Assembly (NCBI GenBank): GCA_017354895.1
Contig: CP071498.1
Coordinates: forward strand, 1,178,001 to 1,242,000
Direction of reading: 5' to 3'
DNA length: 64,000 bases
From: Podospora comata
Taxonomy: Eukaryota; Ascomycota; Sordariomycetes; Sordariales; Podosporaceae
Shown here piece by piece: positions 10,701 through 21,788 of the stretch. Within the stretch, counting starts at the first letter, position 1; the number at the start of each line of letters is the position of its first letter. The translations under genes were made by a program, and so were the position numbers. The notes beneath the pieces were generated by a model. The model was not told the DNA's origin. It was given only the letters and a program-made list of their open reading frames with translations, and searched no databases.

Positions 10701-13700
10701 CTTCAACGACCGCGGCGTCATGGTCCTTGGCTCTGGTGTTTACCGTATTGGCTCCTCAGTCGAGTTCGACTGGTGCTCAGTGAGAGCTATCCGCACATTG
10801 ATGGAGTCGGGTATCAAGACAATCATGATGAATTGTAAGTTTACACTTTCGTTTCTCTCCTTTCCCATATGTTTTAAGTCCTTTGGACTATATTTCAAGG
10901 CCTTTGGGCTATATTTCAGTGCCTCTCGACTATCTTTCAAGGCCTATCGACGATCTTTCAAGGCCTATCGATTTTCATTCGAGGCCTTGAAAGATAGTCT
11001 GGAGGCGTGTTGGCTATCTTCAAAGGCCTTATCCCCGAGTGGCACTCTGTATTTGTTTTGTCAACGGCGTCCCGGTTTTCAGTCTTCACACATTCTCTCA
11101 ACCACTTTGGCACCTTCCCGCACCCTTCCAAGAGCTCTAGTACTGATATTTTGACCGAAAGGCAATCCAGAGACCGTAAGCACTGATTTTGACGAAGCCG
11201 ACAGGCTTTATTTTGAGGCCACCACTGTGAGTTTTCACCCCCGAGACTTTTTCTCGACCCCCTGATAATCTTTTTTTCTCAACCCCCTGAGAACTTCTTG
11301 ACCCCCTGAGGACCTCGCTCATAACGAATACTGACAATCCTACAGATGGAGACTGTGCTCGACGTCTATGAAGTTGAAAACTCCCAGGGCGTTCTAGGCG
11401 CCATGGGTGGCCAAGGGCCCAACAACATTGCCCTGCCCCTGTTCAGAGCTGGCGTCAAGATGCTCGGTACCTCGCCTGAGATGATTGATTCTGCCGAGAA
11501 CCGGTACAAATTCTCGCGTATGCTGGACCGCATTGGTGTCGATCAGCCTACCTGGAAGGAACTCACGAGCTTCGAGGAGGCCAAGGCCTTCTGCACCAAG
11601 GTCACTTACCCAGTGCTGGTCCGCCCCTCGTATGTTCTTTCCGGGGCTGCCATGAACACCGTCTACTCTGAAGGTGATCTCGAGTCCTACTTGAAGCAGG
11701 CCACCGCTGTGTCTCCCGAGCACCCTGTGGTCATCACCAAGTACATCGAGAACGCAAAGGAGATCGAGATGGACGCCGTGGCCAAGAACGGCAAGGTTGT
11801 TGGTCACTTTATTTCTGAGCACGTCGAGAACGCTGGTGTTCACTCCGGAGATGCCACTCTGGTTCTTCCTCCCCAGGACCTCGAGCCCACTACCATTCAG
11901 CGCATCGAGGACGCCACCCGCAAGATTGCTGATGCTCTCAACATCACTGGTCCCCTCAATATTCAGTTCATTGCCAAGGACAACGACATCAAAGTCATTG
12001 AGTGCAACGTTCGCGCGTCTCGCTCCTTCCCCTTCGTCTCTAAGGTCATGGGAGTGGATCTTATTGAGATGGCCACCAAGGCTATCATGGATGTTCCTTT
12101 CGAGGAGTATCCCAAGATCGATCGCACTGTTGACTCGGTTGCTGTCAAGGTCCCTCAGTTCAGTTTCTCGCGCCTGTCTGGTGCTGATCCTGTACTGGGT
12201 GTCGAGATGGCCTCCACTGGTGAGGTCGCTTGCTTTGGCTCCGACAAGTATGAGGCTTACCTGAAGGGTCTCATGTCCACTGGCTTCAAGATCCCCAAGA
12301 AGAACATTCTACTGTCTCTTGGTTCTTACAATGACAAGCTGGAACTTCTTCCCTCGGTCAAGAAGCTTGAGGAAATGGGCTACACCCTCTTTGCCACAGC
12401 AGGAACCTCCGACTTCCTGGCATCTCACGGAGTCAAGGCGCAGTACCTTGAGGTCCTTGGCAAGTCTGAACAGGAGACTCAGAGAATCGAGTACTCGCTG
12501 GTTGACCATCTGTCCAACAACAAGATCGACTTGTACATCAACTTGCCATCCAGCAACAGATACAGGCGCCCGGCCAGCTACGTGAGCAAGGGCTACCTCA
12601 CTCGTCGTCTGGCTGTTGACTACCAAGTTCCTTTGGTTACCAATGTCAAGAATGCCAAGATCCTGATCGAGGCTATCGCCAGGCATTTTGAGCTGGAGGT
12701 CGGCATCACCGATTATCAGACCAGCCACCGTACTGTTCAGCTGCCTGGCCTGGTCAACATCGCCGCCTATGTGCCCGGTCTGGCTGTTAGGGACAGCGGG
12801 GATCTCCAGAGTGTCACCAAGGCTTCGATTGCTGCCGGATTCAGCATGATTCGCGTCATGCCCCTTGGAGAGGGTGAAGGCAACTCGATCACAGAGGCAA
12901 AGTCCCTCAAGATCGCCCAGCAGAACAGCAAGCGTGGTGGCTATTGCGACTTCAACTTCTCCGTCACCGCTACCTCTGACAATGCTGACAAAATCAGTCT
13001 TCTGGCCGGTGAAGTTGGCTCTCTGTTCATTCCTTTCAACCACATGTCCGGAAAGAACATCAGCAAGGTTGCTGCTGTCCAAGCACACTTTGATGCCTGG
13101 CCAACTCACAAGCCCATCATCACGGATGCTCGCACGACCGACTTGGCCTCCATCTTGCTGCTTGCCAGCCTCCACAACCGCCGCATTCACGTCACCGCTG
13201 TCACCACCAAGGATGACATCAGATTGATTGCTCTTTGCAAGGCAAAACAGATGAATGTCACGTGCGATGTGTCCATTTATTCCCTCTATCTGTCCCAGGA
13301 TGACTATCCTGACTGCAGCTTCCTGCCCACTGCCAGGGACCAGGCTGCTTTGTGGCAGCACCTTGCCACCATCGACGTCTTCTCTATTGGAAGCCTGCCC
13401 TACCAGCTCGCTCAAAAATTGGGGAAGCCAACTGATGCCACTGTTGGCATCGCCGATGCACTCCCCCTCCTCTTGACTTCGGTTGTCGAGGGCAAGCTCA
13501 CTATTGAGGATATCATGACACGTCTCCATGACAAGCCCAAGGAGATCTTTGAGCTCCACGACCAGATTGGCACCACTTTGGAGGTCGAGGTTGGCCGCAC
13601 CTACACCGTCCCTGAGACCGGCCCCTGGTCTCCCTTCGCTGGGAAGGTTCTGAAGGGCGCTGTTCAGCGTGTGACATTCCAGGATCAGGTCGCATGCCTC

Positions 13701-14883
13701 GATGGCGTCGCCGTGGAAGGTCCCCCCAAGGGCAAGGACATGTCTACTCACGGAGCCATGCCTGTCATCGCCACCATCACCTCTCCTGCCTTGAAGCCAC
13801 TTAGCCAAGCGTTGTCCCCGTTGCCAGACTCGAGACTCCTTGCCTCTCCTGCCCGTGGGCCCTTCACAAACAAGTTGCAGCAGCTTCTTTCCATGGATTC
13901 CCCATTCAGGAAGAAGCATGTTCTTTCCGTAACATCCTACAGCAGGCAGGACCTGCACCATCTCTTCGACGTTGCTGAGGAGATTCGCAACCGCGTCGAC
14001 CGCCAGGGTGTCCTTGACATTCTTCGCGGACGCCTGCTCGCCACCCTCTTCTACGAGCCGTCTACTCGCACCTCTGCCTCTTTCGATGCCGCCATGCAGC
14101 GTCTTGGCGGCCGCACCATTGCCATTACCACCTCGACTTCGTCGGTTCAGAAGGGTGAAACTCTCCATGACACGTTGAGGACGCTTGCCTGCTACGCAGA
14201 CGCTGTCGTCCTCCGCCATCCTGATGAGAATTGCCTTGAGGTTGCCCCGATCATCCCTGTTCCCATCATCAACGGCGGTAACGGAAGCAAGGAGCACCCC
14301 ACTCAAGCCTTCCTTGATCTCTTCACCATCCGCGAGGAATTTGGCTCCATGAAAGACTTGACCATCACCTTTGTTGGTGATCTCTTGCACGGAAGACCCG
14401 TCCACTCCCTTGTGTACCTCCTCAAGCACTACCGCGCCAACAACGTCAAGGTCAATCTGGTTTCCCCCAAGTCTCTCGCCTTGCCGAAGGATATCTATAG
14501 GGACCTCAAGGAAGCTGGCCAGATTCTCTTTGAGAGTGAGAGCCTTACTTCCCAGATCTTGGAGTCCACCGACGTGCTGTACGTCACCCGCGTGCAAAAG
14601 GAGCGCTTCGAGGATCTCGCCGAGTACGACAGAGTCAAGAACTCTTACCGCATCGACCAGAGCACTCTCCGTAACACAAAGCCCAGCATGCGCGTGATGC
14701 ATCCTCTTCCCAGAAACGAGGAGGTTGCTGAGGAGGTTGATTTTGACCAGAGAGCCGCGTACTTCAGACAGGTGAGCACCCCCCCTTTTTCTTTCTCCTT
14801 CCTGAATAAACACTGACATACGACAACAGATGAAGCACGGTCTCCACTGCCGCATGGCTTTGCTCGCTCTTATTCTTTCTTAG
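7728..14883 (+). CDS. pyr-3: Carbamoyl-phosphate synthase / aspartate carbamoyltransferase
   Basis: A 2200-residue multifunctional enzyme (URA2 in yeast, pyrABCN in Aspergillus) for the first two steps of UMP synthesis. Five exons fit in phase: 7728-8328, 8378-10834, 11162-11226, 11346-14771 and 14830-14883. The glutaminase domain has nucleophile Cys300 (FGICLGHQ) and His384/Glu386 (FHPES). Two CPSase synthetase halves follow to about residue 1440. A dihydroorotase-like linker has Ala-Ala-Tyr at 1514-1516 (PGLVNIAAY) where active enzymes have HxH, so it should be inactive, as known for this fungal family. The C-terminal ATCase shows [12 protein letters not shown] at about 1944-1955 and HPLPRNEE near the end. 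Family enzymes are feedback-inhibited by UTP. Intron 2 (10835-11161, 327 nt) is unusually long and repetitive, and intron 3 (11227-11345) repeats the motif ACCCCCTGA three times. Confidence 0.95.
10873..11040 (+). repeat. Eight 21-bp tandem units inside a pyr-3 intron
   Basis: Eight consecutive diverged units of exactly 21 bp can be laid out from 10873, with a core like TTCAAGGCCTATCGACGATCT. Because 21 is a multiple of three, the array is open in the frame of the preceding exon and would read as a 7-residue repeat if the intron were kept. A stop follows at 11152-11154. Within it, GACTATCTTTCAAGGCCT (10928-10945) has a perfect 18-bp inverted copy at 10982-10999, giving a stem with a 36-nt loop. 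Confidence 0.85.
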
Positions 14884-15623
14884 AAGGAGTCGAGTTGATC
14901 ATGACATCTATGGAATGACGTTTGCTTTTTGTTCATTTTCTTTCGATAGTTATTATATATGGGACGGATGGGAAAAAGGATATGGATGGGAAAACTGGAA
15001 GGCATGTGGATTTTTGCGTTCTATTTGCTTTTCGAGTCAGTGGTATCTACGATAGATAGATCCTAGACCAAACGACTCTCCTGGACCGAGAACGACCTTG
15101 GAACCCTTTTTTTTCTTCTGGTAGCATTTTCTTTGTTTGATGATATCTCATGACTTTGTACGAGTGATACCCTTTTGCATTGGGATGGCGTATGTATAGG
15201 TATGTTTTATGCACATGTATCTGGGTTGCATGTAGAGGCGTATGTGCGTTTGGGTTGGCTTTGGGGTGCTTTGTATTTATTGTATTTATCGTATTTATAT
15301 GTATCATTAGATATGTCCATAATTGGATAACAATTCAATAATCTGCTTTTTTGTGTTGTGTTGTGTCCTCTTTTTGTCCAGGGTTGTGATGATGGATGGG
15401 ATGGTATCGAGTGTAAGAACATACAGAATCTCAGCACGAGAATCGTCCTCTCTCTGAATCATCTCCTGTTCCACCCGTCTGCGCGATGTCGGAAGAAAGC
15501 TAGGTGGCGTGAGGGCTCCTTTGATCAGATTGCGGCTTGATTATGTTTTGTTGCGTTTTGTTCTACGTGTTATGCATACATTCTACCGATAATTGAAGTA
15601 GATGAAAATTAGGTATGTTACTT
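14884..15623. other. Intergenic between convergent genes
   Basis: This holds the 3' regions of pyr-3 (+) and the small membrane protein (-). It is T-rich on the + strand, with short runs such as TGTATTTA repeats near 15270-15300. No gene is supported. Confidence 0.5.
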
Positions 15624-16069
15624 TTAGATGCCACCACCACTCCGATCCACGCTCACGTAGAGGTCTCCCGCCTTCCTCCGCGCCGACTCGTTCTCCCTGG
15701 TGCGGAAGGAGGAAACTTGCTGGACGGCGAGGGCTGTGAGGGTTAGGGCTAGGGTTGCGGCTGCTAGGCGGGGGTTGCGGCTGTGAAAAGGGGCGTGTTA
15801 GTCAATGCTGGCAAAGGAATTGAAACTGTGAGAGGGGAGAGAGGGGTTTGGTGTAAAGACATAGAGCAATTTGATGACGTTGGGTAAGACTTTGCTGTGG
15901 TTGACATGAGAGGTGAAGTTGAACGCTCGACTTCCGAATCGGGAGAGATAAGATGAGATGAGATGAGATAAGATGGGACATACCTCACGCCACGCTTCAT
16001 GGCGGGGGAAGAAGTAGTAGTGGTGGTGGTAGCTGCGGCAGCTTGACGGATGGGAGTGTGGGAGGGCAT
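15624..16069 (-). CDS. Small single-helix membrane protein, unknown
   Basis: Two exons on the - strand, 16069-15984 and 15780-15624, are joined across a 203-nt intron with a GTATGT donor and TTCACAG acceptor. They give an 80-residue protein beginning MPSHTPIRQAAAATTTTTTS. A hydrophobic helix follows (NPRLAAATLALTLTALAVQQ), then a charged tail ending DLYVSVDRSGGGI. The basic, Ser/Thr-rich N-terminus ahead of a single helix would suit a mitochondrial or ER membrane protein, but I recognise no family. The intron contains a short AGATG-type simple repeat (about 15947-15975). The gene is convergent with pyr-3. The existence of the gene is moderately supported; its function is unknown. Confidence 0.55.
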
Positions 16070-17877
16070 TGTGATATGTGATGGAGTTTTGGTGGGTGAG
16101 CTATCAAGATGTTGAAGTTGTTGGAGAGGTATGGTAGGTAGTAGGTATGAAGTATGAAGGCGGTGAAGTAGACGGATGCGATGATGTTATGTCAAGAGTA
16201 GCGTGACGGATATAGCAACAAAGATCTTCAACGGGACAGAAGGTAAATAATGATGCTTCTCTAGATAACGGAATTGTTTTGCGAAAGGAAGGCAGAAATA
16301 TCAAAACCCCTTGATCTGTTACTTTCTTTACTTTTGAGCTGCCCCAAACGTTCGAGGCCCGGTTCCTAGGGGGGCAACAGTGGCACGCGACCAGGTGCAT
16401 TGCATGAGGCTAGCTAGTCGGTGTTAGTGTGCTGCTGCGTAGCAGTGTTGCTGCCCCGCGATAAAATTGGGCAGGGTGAGCTTGGCTGCCGGTGTTGGTT
16501 ACCTAAGGTGGCGCACTGTACGGTTTTGATATCCGTCAGAGCACGGTGTTTCTGTTTTGTTGGGGGTGAGGTTGAAGGTGGTAGGTTAGGTGCGGGGCAT
16601 TGGGATGATGATGACATGACATGACTCGGAGGTTACCGTGTTTCTGGGTTGGGGACTTTCTGCTTTTGGCGGGAATGTCGCAGATGTTATGCAAGGAGGG
16701 GAAAGTCGGGTTGTTTGGGGTTACACTGGGCTGATTGGCGATGAGGGCGGCGGTCATGGCGAGGATGTCATGGAATCAGAGAGGGAGAGTTTTTGGGCGA
16801 GGAGGAGTGACATTAGAGTTGAAATGGCGTCCAACATTGAAGGTTTGGATGGTGTACGTTTTGACGGTTGACAAAGAGGTGAGGGGCTGTCAAGTTGAAG
16901 GTCAACAGCTAGTGTTTGCATGGCAGTGGTGGTCAAGCAGTGATGTCTGATGATGAGACATGTCTTGGGTAGTGAATTTTGAATGGCCATCATAATCTTG
17001 GAACTTCAAATTCCATTGTCTACTGGAACATCAATCTTTCAAGAGTTCATTGAACCACTTTGTTGTTGGCGTTGCAGATGCATCAACACGTGGATGTGTC
17101 AGTCAATTAACGCGCAATGATTGGTCAAGAAGCTAGTATCAGTGGAGAGGTTTTCAACGCCTTGACCTATATTCTTCAACATCAGCAAGCCTCGTCAGAG
17201 TGAGGACGTGGTGTGCTGCATGGATATGGGCTTCGGGCTTGCATTTGAGAACAGTATCTGTAAGCATTTCCATTGCTACTCTTTCCGCTCCATGCTATAT
17301 TGACTGACGAGCTTGGGCGGCGGCGGCAGATCAGAAGCTGGGAGCTCGACGTGCTTGATAGGGCTGTTGGGGGCTGTGTAGCATGTAGCTGCAGCTCCTC
17401 GTTGTTCGGTTGGCAAATCGAGTGAGGCGGAATATTTGTATGTTTGATGGTTAATATGTTCAAATATGACTGGCGCTGGACCCGGCTGCTGCCTGGCTGA
17501 GGCATCCTCTTCCGTTGAGCCTCCATGACGAGCAGGCCGCGAATACCCTTTCAGTGCGCATTTGAGGACAACAGGTCGTTGCAGTTTTTAGGCCATCTCA
17601 AAGCTGGAATGTCCGACCATCTTCACGTTCCCATTCCAGTTCATCCATTGTTCTTTCAGAGGAGCTCCCCCGCGCTTTCCTTTCACACCGACAACGTGGC
17701 GGGGTAATCAGTTACCAGCTTAAATTTTGCTGACGACCGCCATCTTGATATTGACCTTCAGTTTTCCTTCGGCTCGCGAGCTCGCGTGGCATCAAACTTA
17801 GCTTGGACCAATTCCCTATCGCTTGCTGGCTCGCATCATCAGCATTCGCTGCCTATCCCGTCGTACGGAAAAGCGTC
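16070..17877. other. Intergenic, 1.8 kb
   Basis: I find no supported gene in this stretch. Small open frames on both strands lack coding character. It probably contains divergent promoters for the genes at 16069 (-) and 17878 (+). Confidence 0.45.
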
Positions 17878-20483
17878 ATGGAGCAACAACAACTTATCGA
17901 TCAACTTATCGACGACTGGGCGAGTACGCCCAGTCCACCGGCACAAGACAATATGCCTATGGCTACTGAATCTGGATCACCAAGGGCTGTAACCTTCAGT
18001 GAGCCCCAACCGGAGCCCCCAAAACCACATCAACCCCATCCTGCGACTCGAAATGCCATGCAGCAGAACTTCATGGACATCGTGGCTACCAGATGCCACC
18101 TCGCCCCAGCCAAAGGCAAAGATACCTCCGTCTTGGCCTTCATCATCTTTCCCAAAGACTACATTGGAACCACTTGTGACGGCGGCCGATGGGGTGATTT
18201 CAAGCTCCGTATGAGCTACGGTTCGCTCATCGCTCTCAATTCTGCCAAGATCAACAACATGTTCAAACCCCGGGCCCAGGAGCGGTTCCGTCGCCGACTG
18301 GCTACTGACCTAGGTGTGAAAGACCTGCCGGAAGGTGTCAAGTATGTTCTGGACTTCACGCCTCCGGTTGAGGGAGCTGAGCTAGCAGACCTTACTGCGA
18401 AGCTCTGGCTGCCCAAGATGGTCAAATTATGGTTTCTTGCTGGCCACTATTCGCCAGACCCAGTCCTCAAATGTTTCCAAGATACTGATTTCCGGAGCCG
18501 GCCGATGGCAGACTCTGCAGTTGGCGCCATCATGGTAATGGGGCATGATGATATTTGCAGACGTCAGAACTGTGAGTTTTGTTGCCTCGTTAGATGTGGC
18601 TTTCTTGTTGCTAATAGTGCGATTTAGGCCTTACTGATGCATCTCCGTGGGAAGTTGACAGCAGTTGCCCGGGAATTGTTCCCGATGACGAAAGTACCGC
18701 GATGTGCCACATCCCCCCTTGGCGAAAAATTGAGGATTATTGTCCCATACGGCATCGTGTCTGCATCATGCGTGTTTTGCAGGCGATCAACGGGAAGGAT
18801 CTGATGCTGAATTCGGCAGTAAGAATGTGGACCGTCGCACAAGTGGCCATCTCTCTGGAGGTTCCACAGGTCGTGGTAAGCATCAATGGCTCTATCGTTG
18901 ATCTTGATGGCAGGCTTACTGACTTTGCTCAGGTTGATCCGGTCACCCAATGGCTCAGTGCTCCTCCAAACACAAAGTTCACAGAAATTTGTCCCGAAAA
19001 AGCGTTTGAGCTTGCCTACGCGCTCAGAATCCCAAGTATCTTGACGGCCGCCTTCAAGATCCTGGTCAGCGAAACTGCCGTCGACTACGCCAAAGCGCTC
19101 CGGTCGCCACGTCTTCCTAAAGAAAGCTGGGTGCAGCGTCCCCGAGATGACTACGGCGACTTTCCCTCTGATCCCGTGGAATACGGCGCCCGGGCTTTTC
19201 TTGATAGGATGACGGGCAAATACAAGTTGCTCAAATCTGATGCCGTTTTCAACTATCTCCCCACCCGGATCGCTGAATGGGACCATCTCATGGCGACGAA
19301 ACAAGCTATCGATCGGTATGGGCATTCTGAGGTGAAGGAGGCCTATGAGCGACTGACCAGGGGTTTGGTACATATCGTTCACGAGTACGTGGACAGAGTG
19401 ATGACAGCTGAAACGCAAGGTTGCGAGATTGATGGCCTTCCGCAGAAAGTGGTCGAGTTGGTGGAGGCTCAACGACGGCATTACGTCCCCGCAAAGTCCC
19501 ATTTGCCCTTGCATCTGGTGTACTCAAAACTAGATCCCTCGCAAAAGGTTCTCACGCCGTACTTGTGGAGGAGTTTGCGCGAGAAGCTCGAGACTCTTGC
19601 GGAGATGGCGAACACGAAGGTTGATGGTGATTATCTAGAGCAGCTCAGGCTCACATTTAACAAGGAAATGTCGAGGATTCGCCATCCTGAGGCCGTGGAA
19701 ATGTTGAGCGACATTGCGAGTGCTGGTGGTGGCAATCGCCAAGTCTGGACGGGGTGGTTTGACCTGTTCAAGTTCCACAGCGGGCTGCACTATGCGCTCA
19801 AGGACTTGACCACCAGGGTGCTGGGGCATCACGATGAGAACATGTTTTCGTTCTTCCTTTCGGACCACTTGCTTCTGAATCTTGAGGATAGCGAGCTCAA
19901 GTACTTGCCGATTTGGGCGGATGGTGGGTTGGATGACGGGTCGGGGGGTGTTTTTCAGGAGGTCATTCCCGAGGCGGAGATGGGGCCGAGTGAGCCCGGG
20001 CCGGGTTATCATACGGGGTATACGGTTGCGGGGACGGACACGGACAGGGCCAGTACGGTTGGGTATGCGCCTACGATGGTGAGTAAATCTGATTTGGGGT
20101 TCGGAGAGCTGTTGTTGGATGATGCGACGGTGGCGAGGAGTGTGAGTGTTCAGCAGACTGGGGCTGGGGAGAGCGAGTGGGGTGGGATTATATCGGATAA
20201 TAAGAGGAGGGTGGTGGCTGTGCCGAGTGAGATGACGAGCGAGGATCGGTTTACGGAGGGAGAGGATGGGGAGTGGAATGAGGCTATGTATGAGAGGCCG
20301 GCGGGGCATCAGGCTGTTGGGCAGGCGTTGGAGGAGTATGTGGAGGAGCCGGGGTTGGAGGGTGGCTCTTTGAAGGGGAAAGGGGTGGACGATGTCATGA
20401 GTCTGGATGATGACGATGATGACGATGGGACCTCGACGCTGGACGGGTTTGAGGATATGGATGATGTGAACTTTGGGCTTTGA
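17878..20483 (+). CDS. Unrecognised 849-residue protein with acidic tail
   Basis: Two exons, 17878-18571 and 18628-20483, with a 56-nt GTGAGT/TTTAG intron that keeps phase, encode 849 residues starting MEQQQLIDQLIDDW. The frame extends further upstream to a TTG codon, but this ATG is the first in frame. I see no signal peptide, transmembrane run or known catalytic motif. The middle is globular, with well-spaced hydrophobics and scattered Cys/His (for example AMCHIPPWRKIEDYCPI). The last 180 residues are low-complexity and acidic, ending in SLDDDDDDDGTSTLDGF. Such a tail suits a nuclear or chromatin-associated protein, but that is inference. It stands alone on its strand between long spacers. 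The open frame, phase-keeping intron and codon use argue it is a real gene. Confidence 0.7.
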
Positions 20484-20777
20484 ACATTTAAGGGGGTTTA
20501 TGTGGGGTTTTGTAATCTGAAGGAATTTTTAGGCTGGGGGATATGATTTTAAGAGCAGATCTGCTGAATATCTTTGTCTTTCCTCTGTAGGAGGAGGATG
20601 AATTCACTTGAAATAAGGGTCACGATCTTGAGCAAGGCGTTTCGGTGTTTACTTGGGCTCTACCTAAACAATGTAGATTTTGATTATTTTCATGTCAATA
20701 AATGGATATAGATGAGAGAAAAGACCATCATAGTCATCCTGATTTTTTTATCCGAGCTTTGTTAACAACAATGGCTG
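20484..20777. other. Spacer
   Basis: This is 3' sequence after the 849-residue protein gene. It is AT-rich in places, and nothing else is seen. Confidence 0.4.
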
Positions 20778-21503
20778 TCAAGCGCTGCTCAGTCTAGTAA
20801 CTCCTGTCCGAGCGTGAGTAGCCGTCATGCTCAAGACGAGGTAGTGGTCGCCGTCGTTGTCGGACTCTTCGGTGCCATGGTTGCTCTCACCGTCGCTGTC
20901 CTCGTCCGACGGTTTGGTGGAAGAGCTGCTTGACGCTTCGTCACCAGCGTCGGGCATCTCCAAGTCACTGGGGCTTGCTCTCCTCGTCACTGGTGTTGTC
21001 CGACTCTTTGTCGCTGGTGGGAGGGGGCGTTGAGGAGCGCGAGCGAGCGGGGCCACTTGCTGTATACCTAGATGATCACAGCGTGAATACCTAGGCGGGC
21101 TAACTGTATGTGCCATCTCTTACGGCCTTCCATAGGTCTGGTGGCATTCTTCCCATTTCGGCCATCAAGTCCCGGTGGTGATGGCATGCTGCCCCCTACG
21201 ATCATGACATCAATGCTACGATGATGCAGACCTGAATAACCTGGAGGCCTGGTTACCTATCTTGGATAAGGTTTCCATAGACCGGACGATGGAGTCGATG
21301 GTGAAGAAACCATAGACGCCGTCGCGGGCGAGGGGCTCGCTGAAAAGGGTTTGTGTTGAACAGGATGAACGTAGGGGAGTACTGTGAACAGGCGGAAGTT
21401 TCGGGACATGATTCTTGAACAAAACGCTAGAAGTAAACGGTAGGTGTGCAGTGAAAGAGCAAAAAGAAGGTATTTTACTTATTTTCGTCCGAGCTCGAAA
21501 CAC
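20778..21503 (-). other. Possible gene remnant or short hypothetical gene
   Basis: Two open stretches on the - strand look weakly coding. One at 21216-21503 contains LARDGVYGFFTIDSIVRSME and another at 20778-21116 is Ser/Asp-rich (SSSSSTKPSDEDSDGESNHG). They are in different frames, the first lacks an ATG, and I could not join them with good splice sites. It may be the decayed remains of a gene, or two exons of a hypothetical gene with poorly visible introns. I recognise no family. Confidence 0.2.
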
Positions 21504-21788
21504 ATAGAATTGGTATGTACCACCGGCTAGACATTTGACAGGTGTCTTTGGAAATATAACTTTATTGCTGCAAATCCAACCCCCGTCGATGTCATCTGCA
21601 CCTAATGATCAGCCTTCAAGTACAGCAGCTCTACCTACGCCCCTTTATGCACACTGCCTCATGAGGAACGGTGACATTTCGCAATGATTTTGCTCTCCTA
21701 TGGATGCACTATGGGTATTCTATCATCCATCAACACCTTCTTTCCATACACCATATCATACTTCAACCTCGCCCCTATCTACACCACC
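21504..21788. other. Spacer left of TAP42
   Basis: This is probably the 3' UTR of the TAP42 gene on the - strand. No feature is supported. Confidence 0.4.

Noticed and set aside
12309-14855. An 848-codon open frame on the - strand across the end of pyr-3, and similar long antisense frames at 9505-10692 and 8374-9309
   Set aside because: They mirror the codon bias of the real + strand gene, which matches the enzyme family end to end; none has a recognisable product.
15735-15765. Telomere-like GGGTTAGGGCTAGGGTT sequence
   Set aside because: It is too short and imperfect for an interstitial telomere array, and lies in the coding exon of the small membrane protein, where it encodes a hydrophobic helix.
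17803-17877. A 25-codon N-terminal extension of the orphan protein that looks like a signal sequence
   Set aside because: Its first codon is TTG, not ATG; the first real ATG is at 17878.
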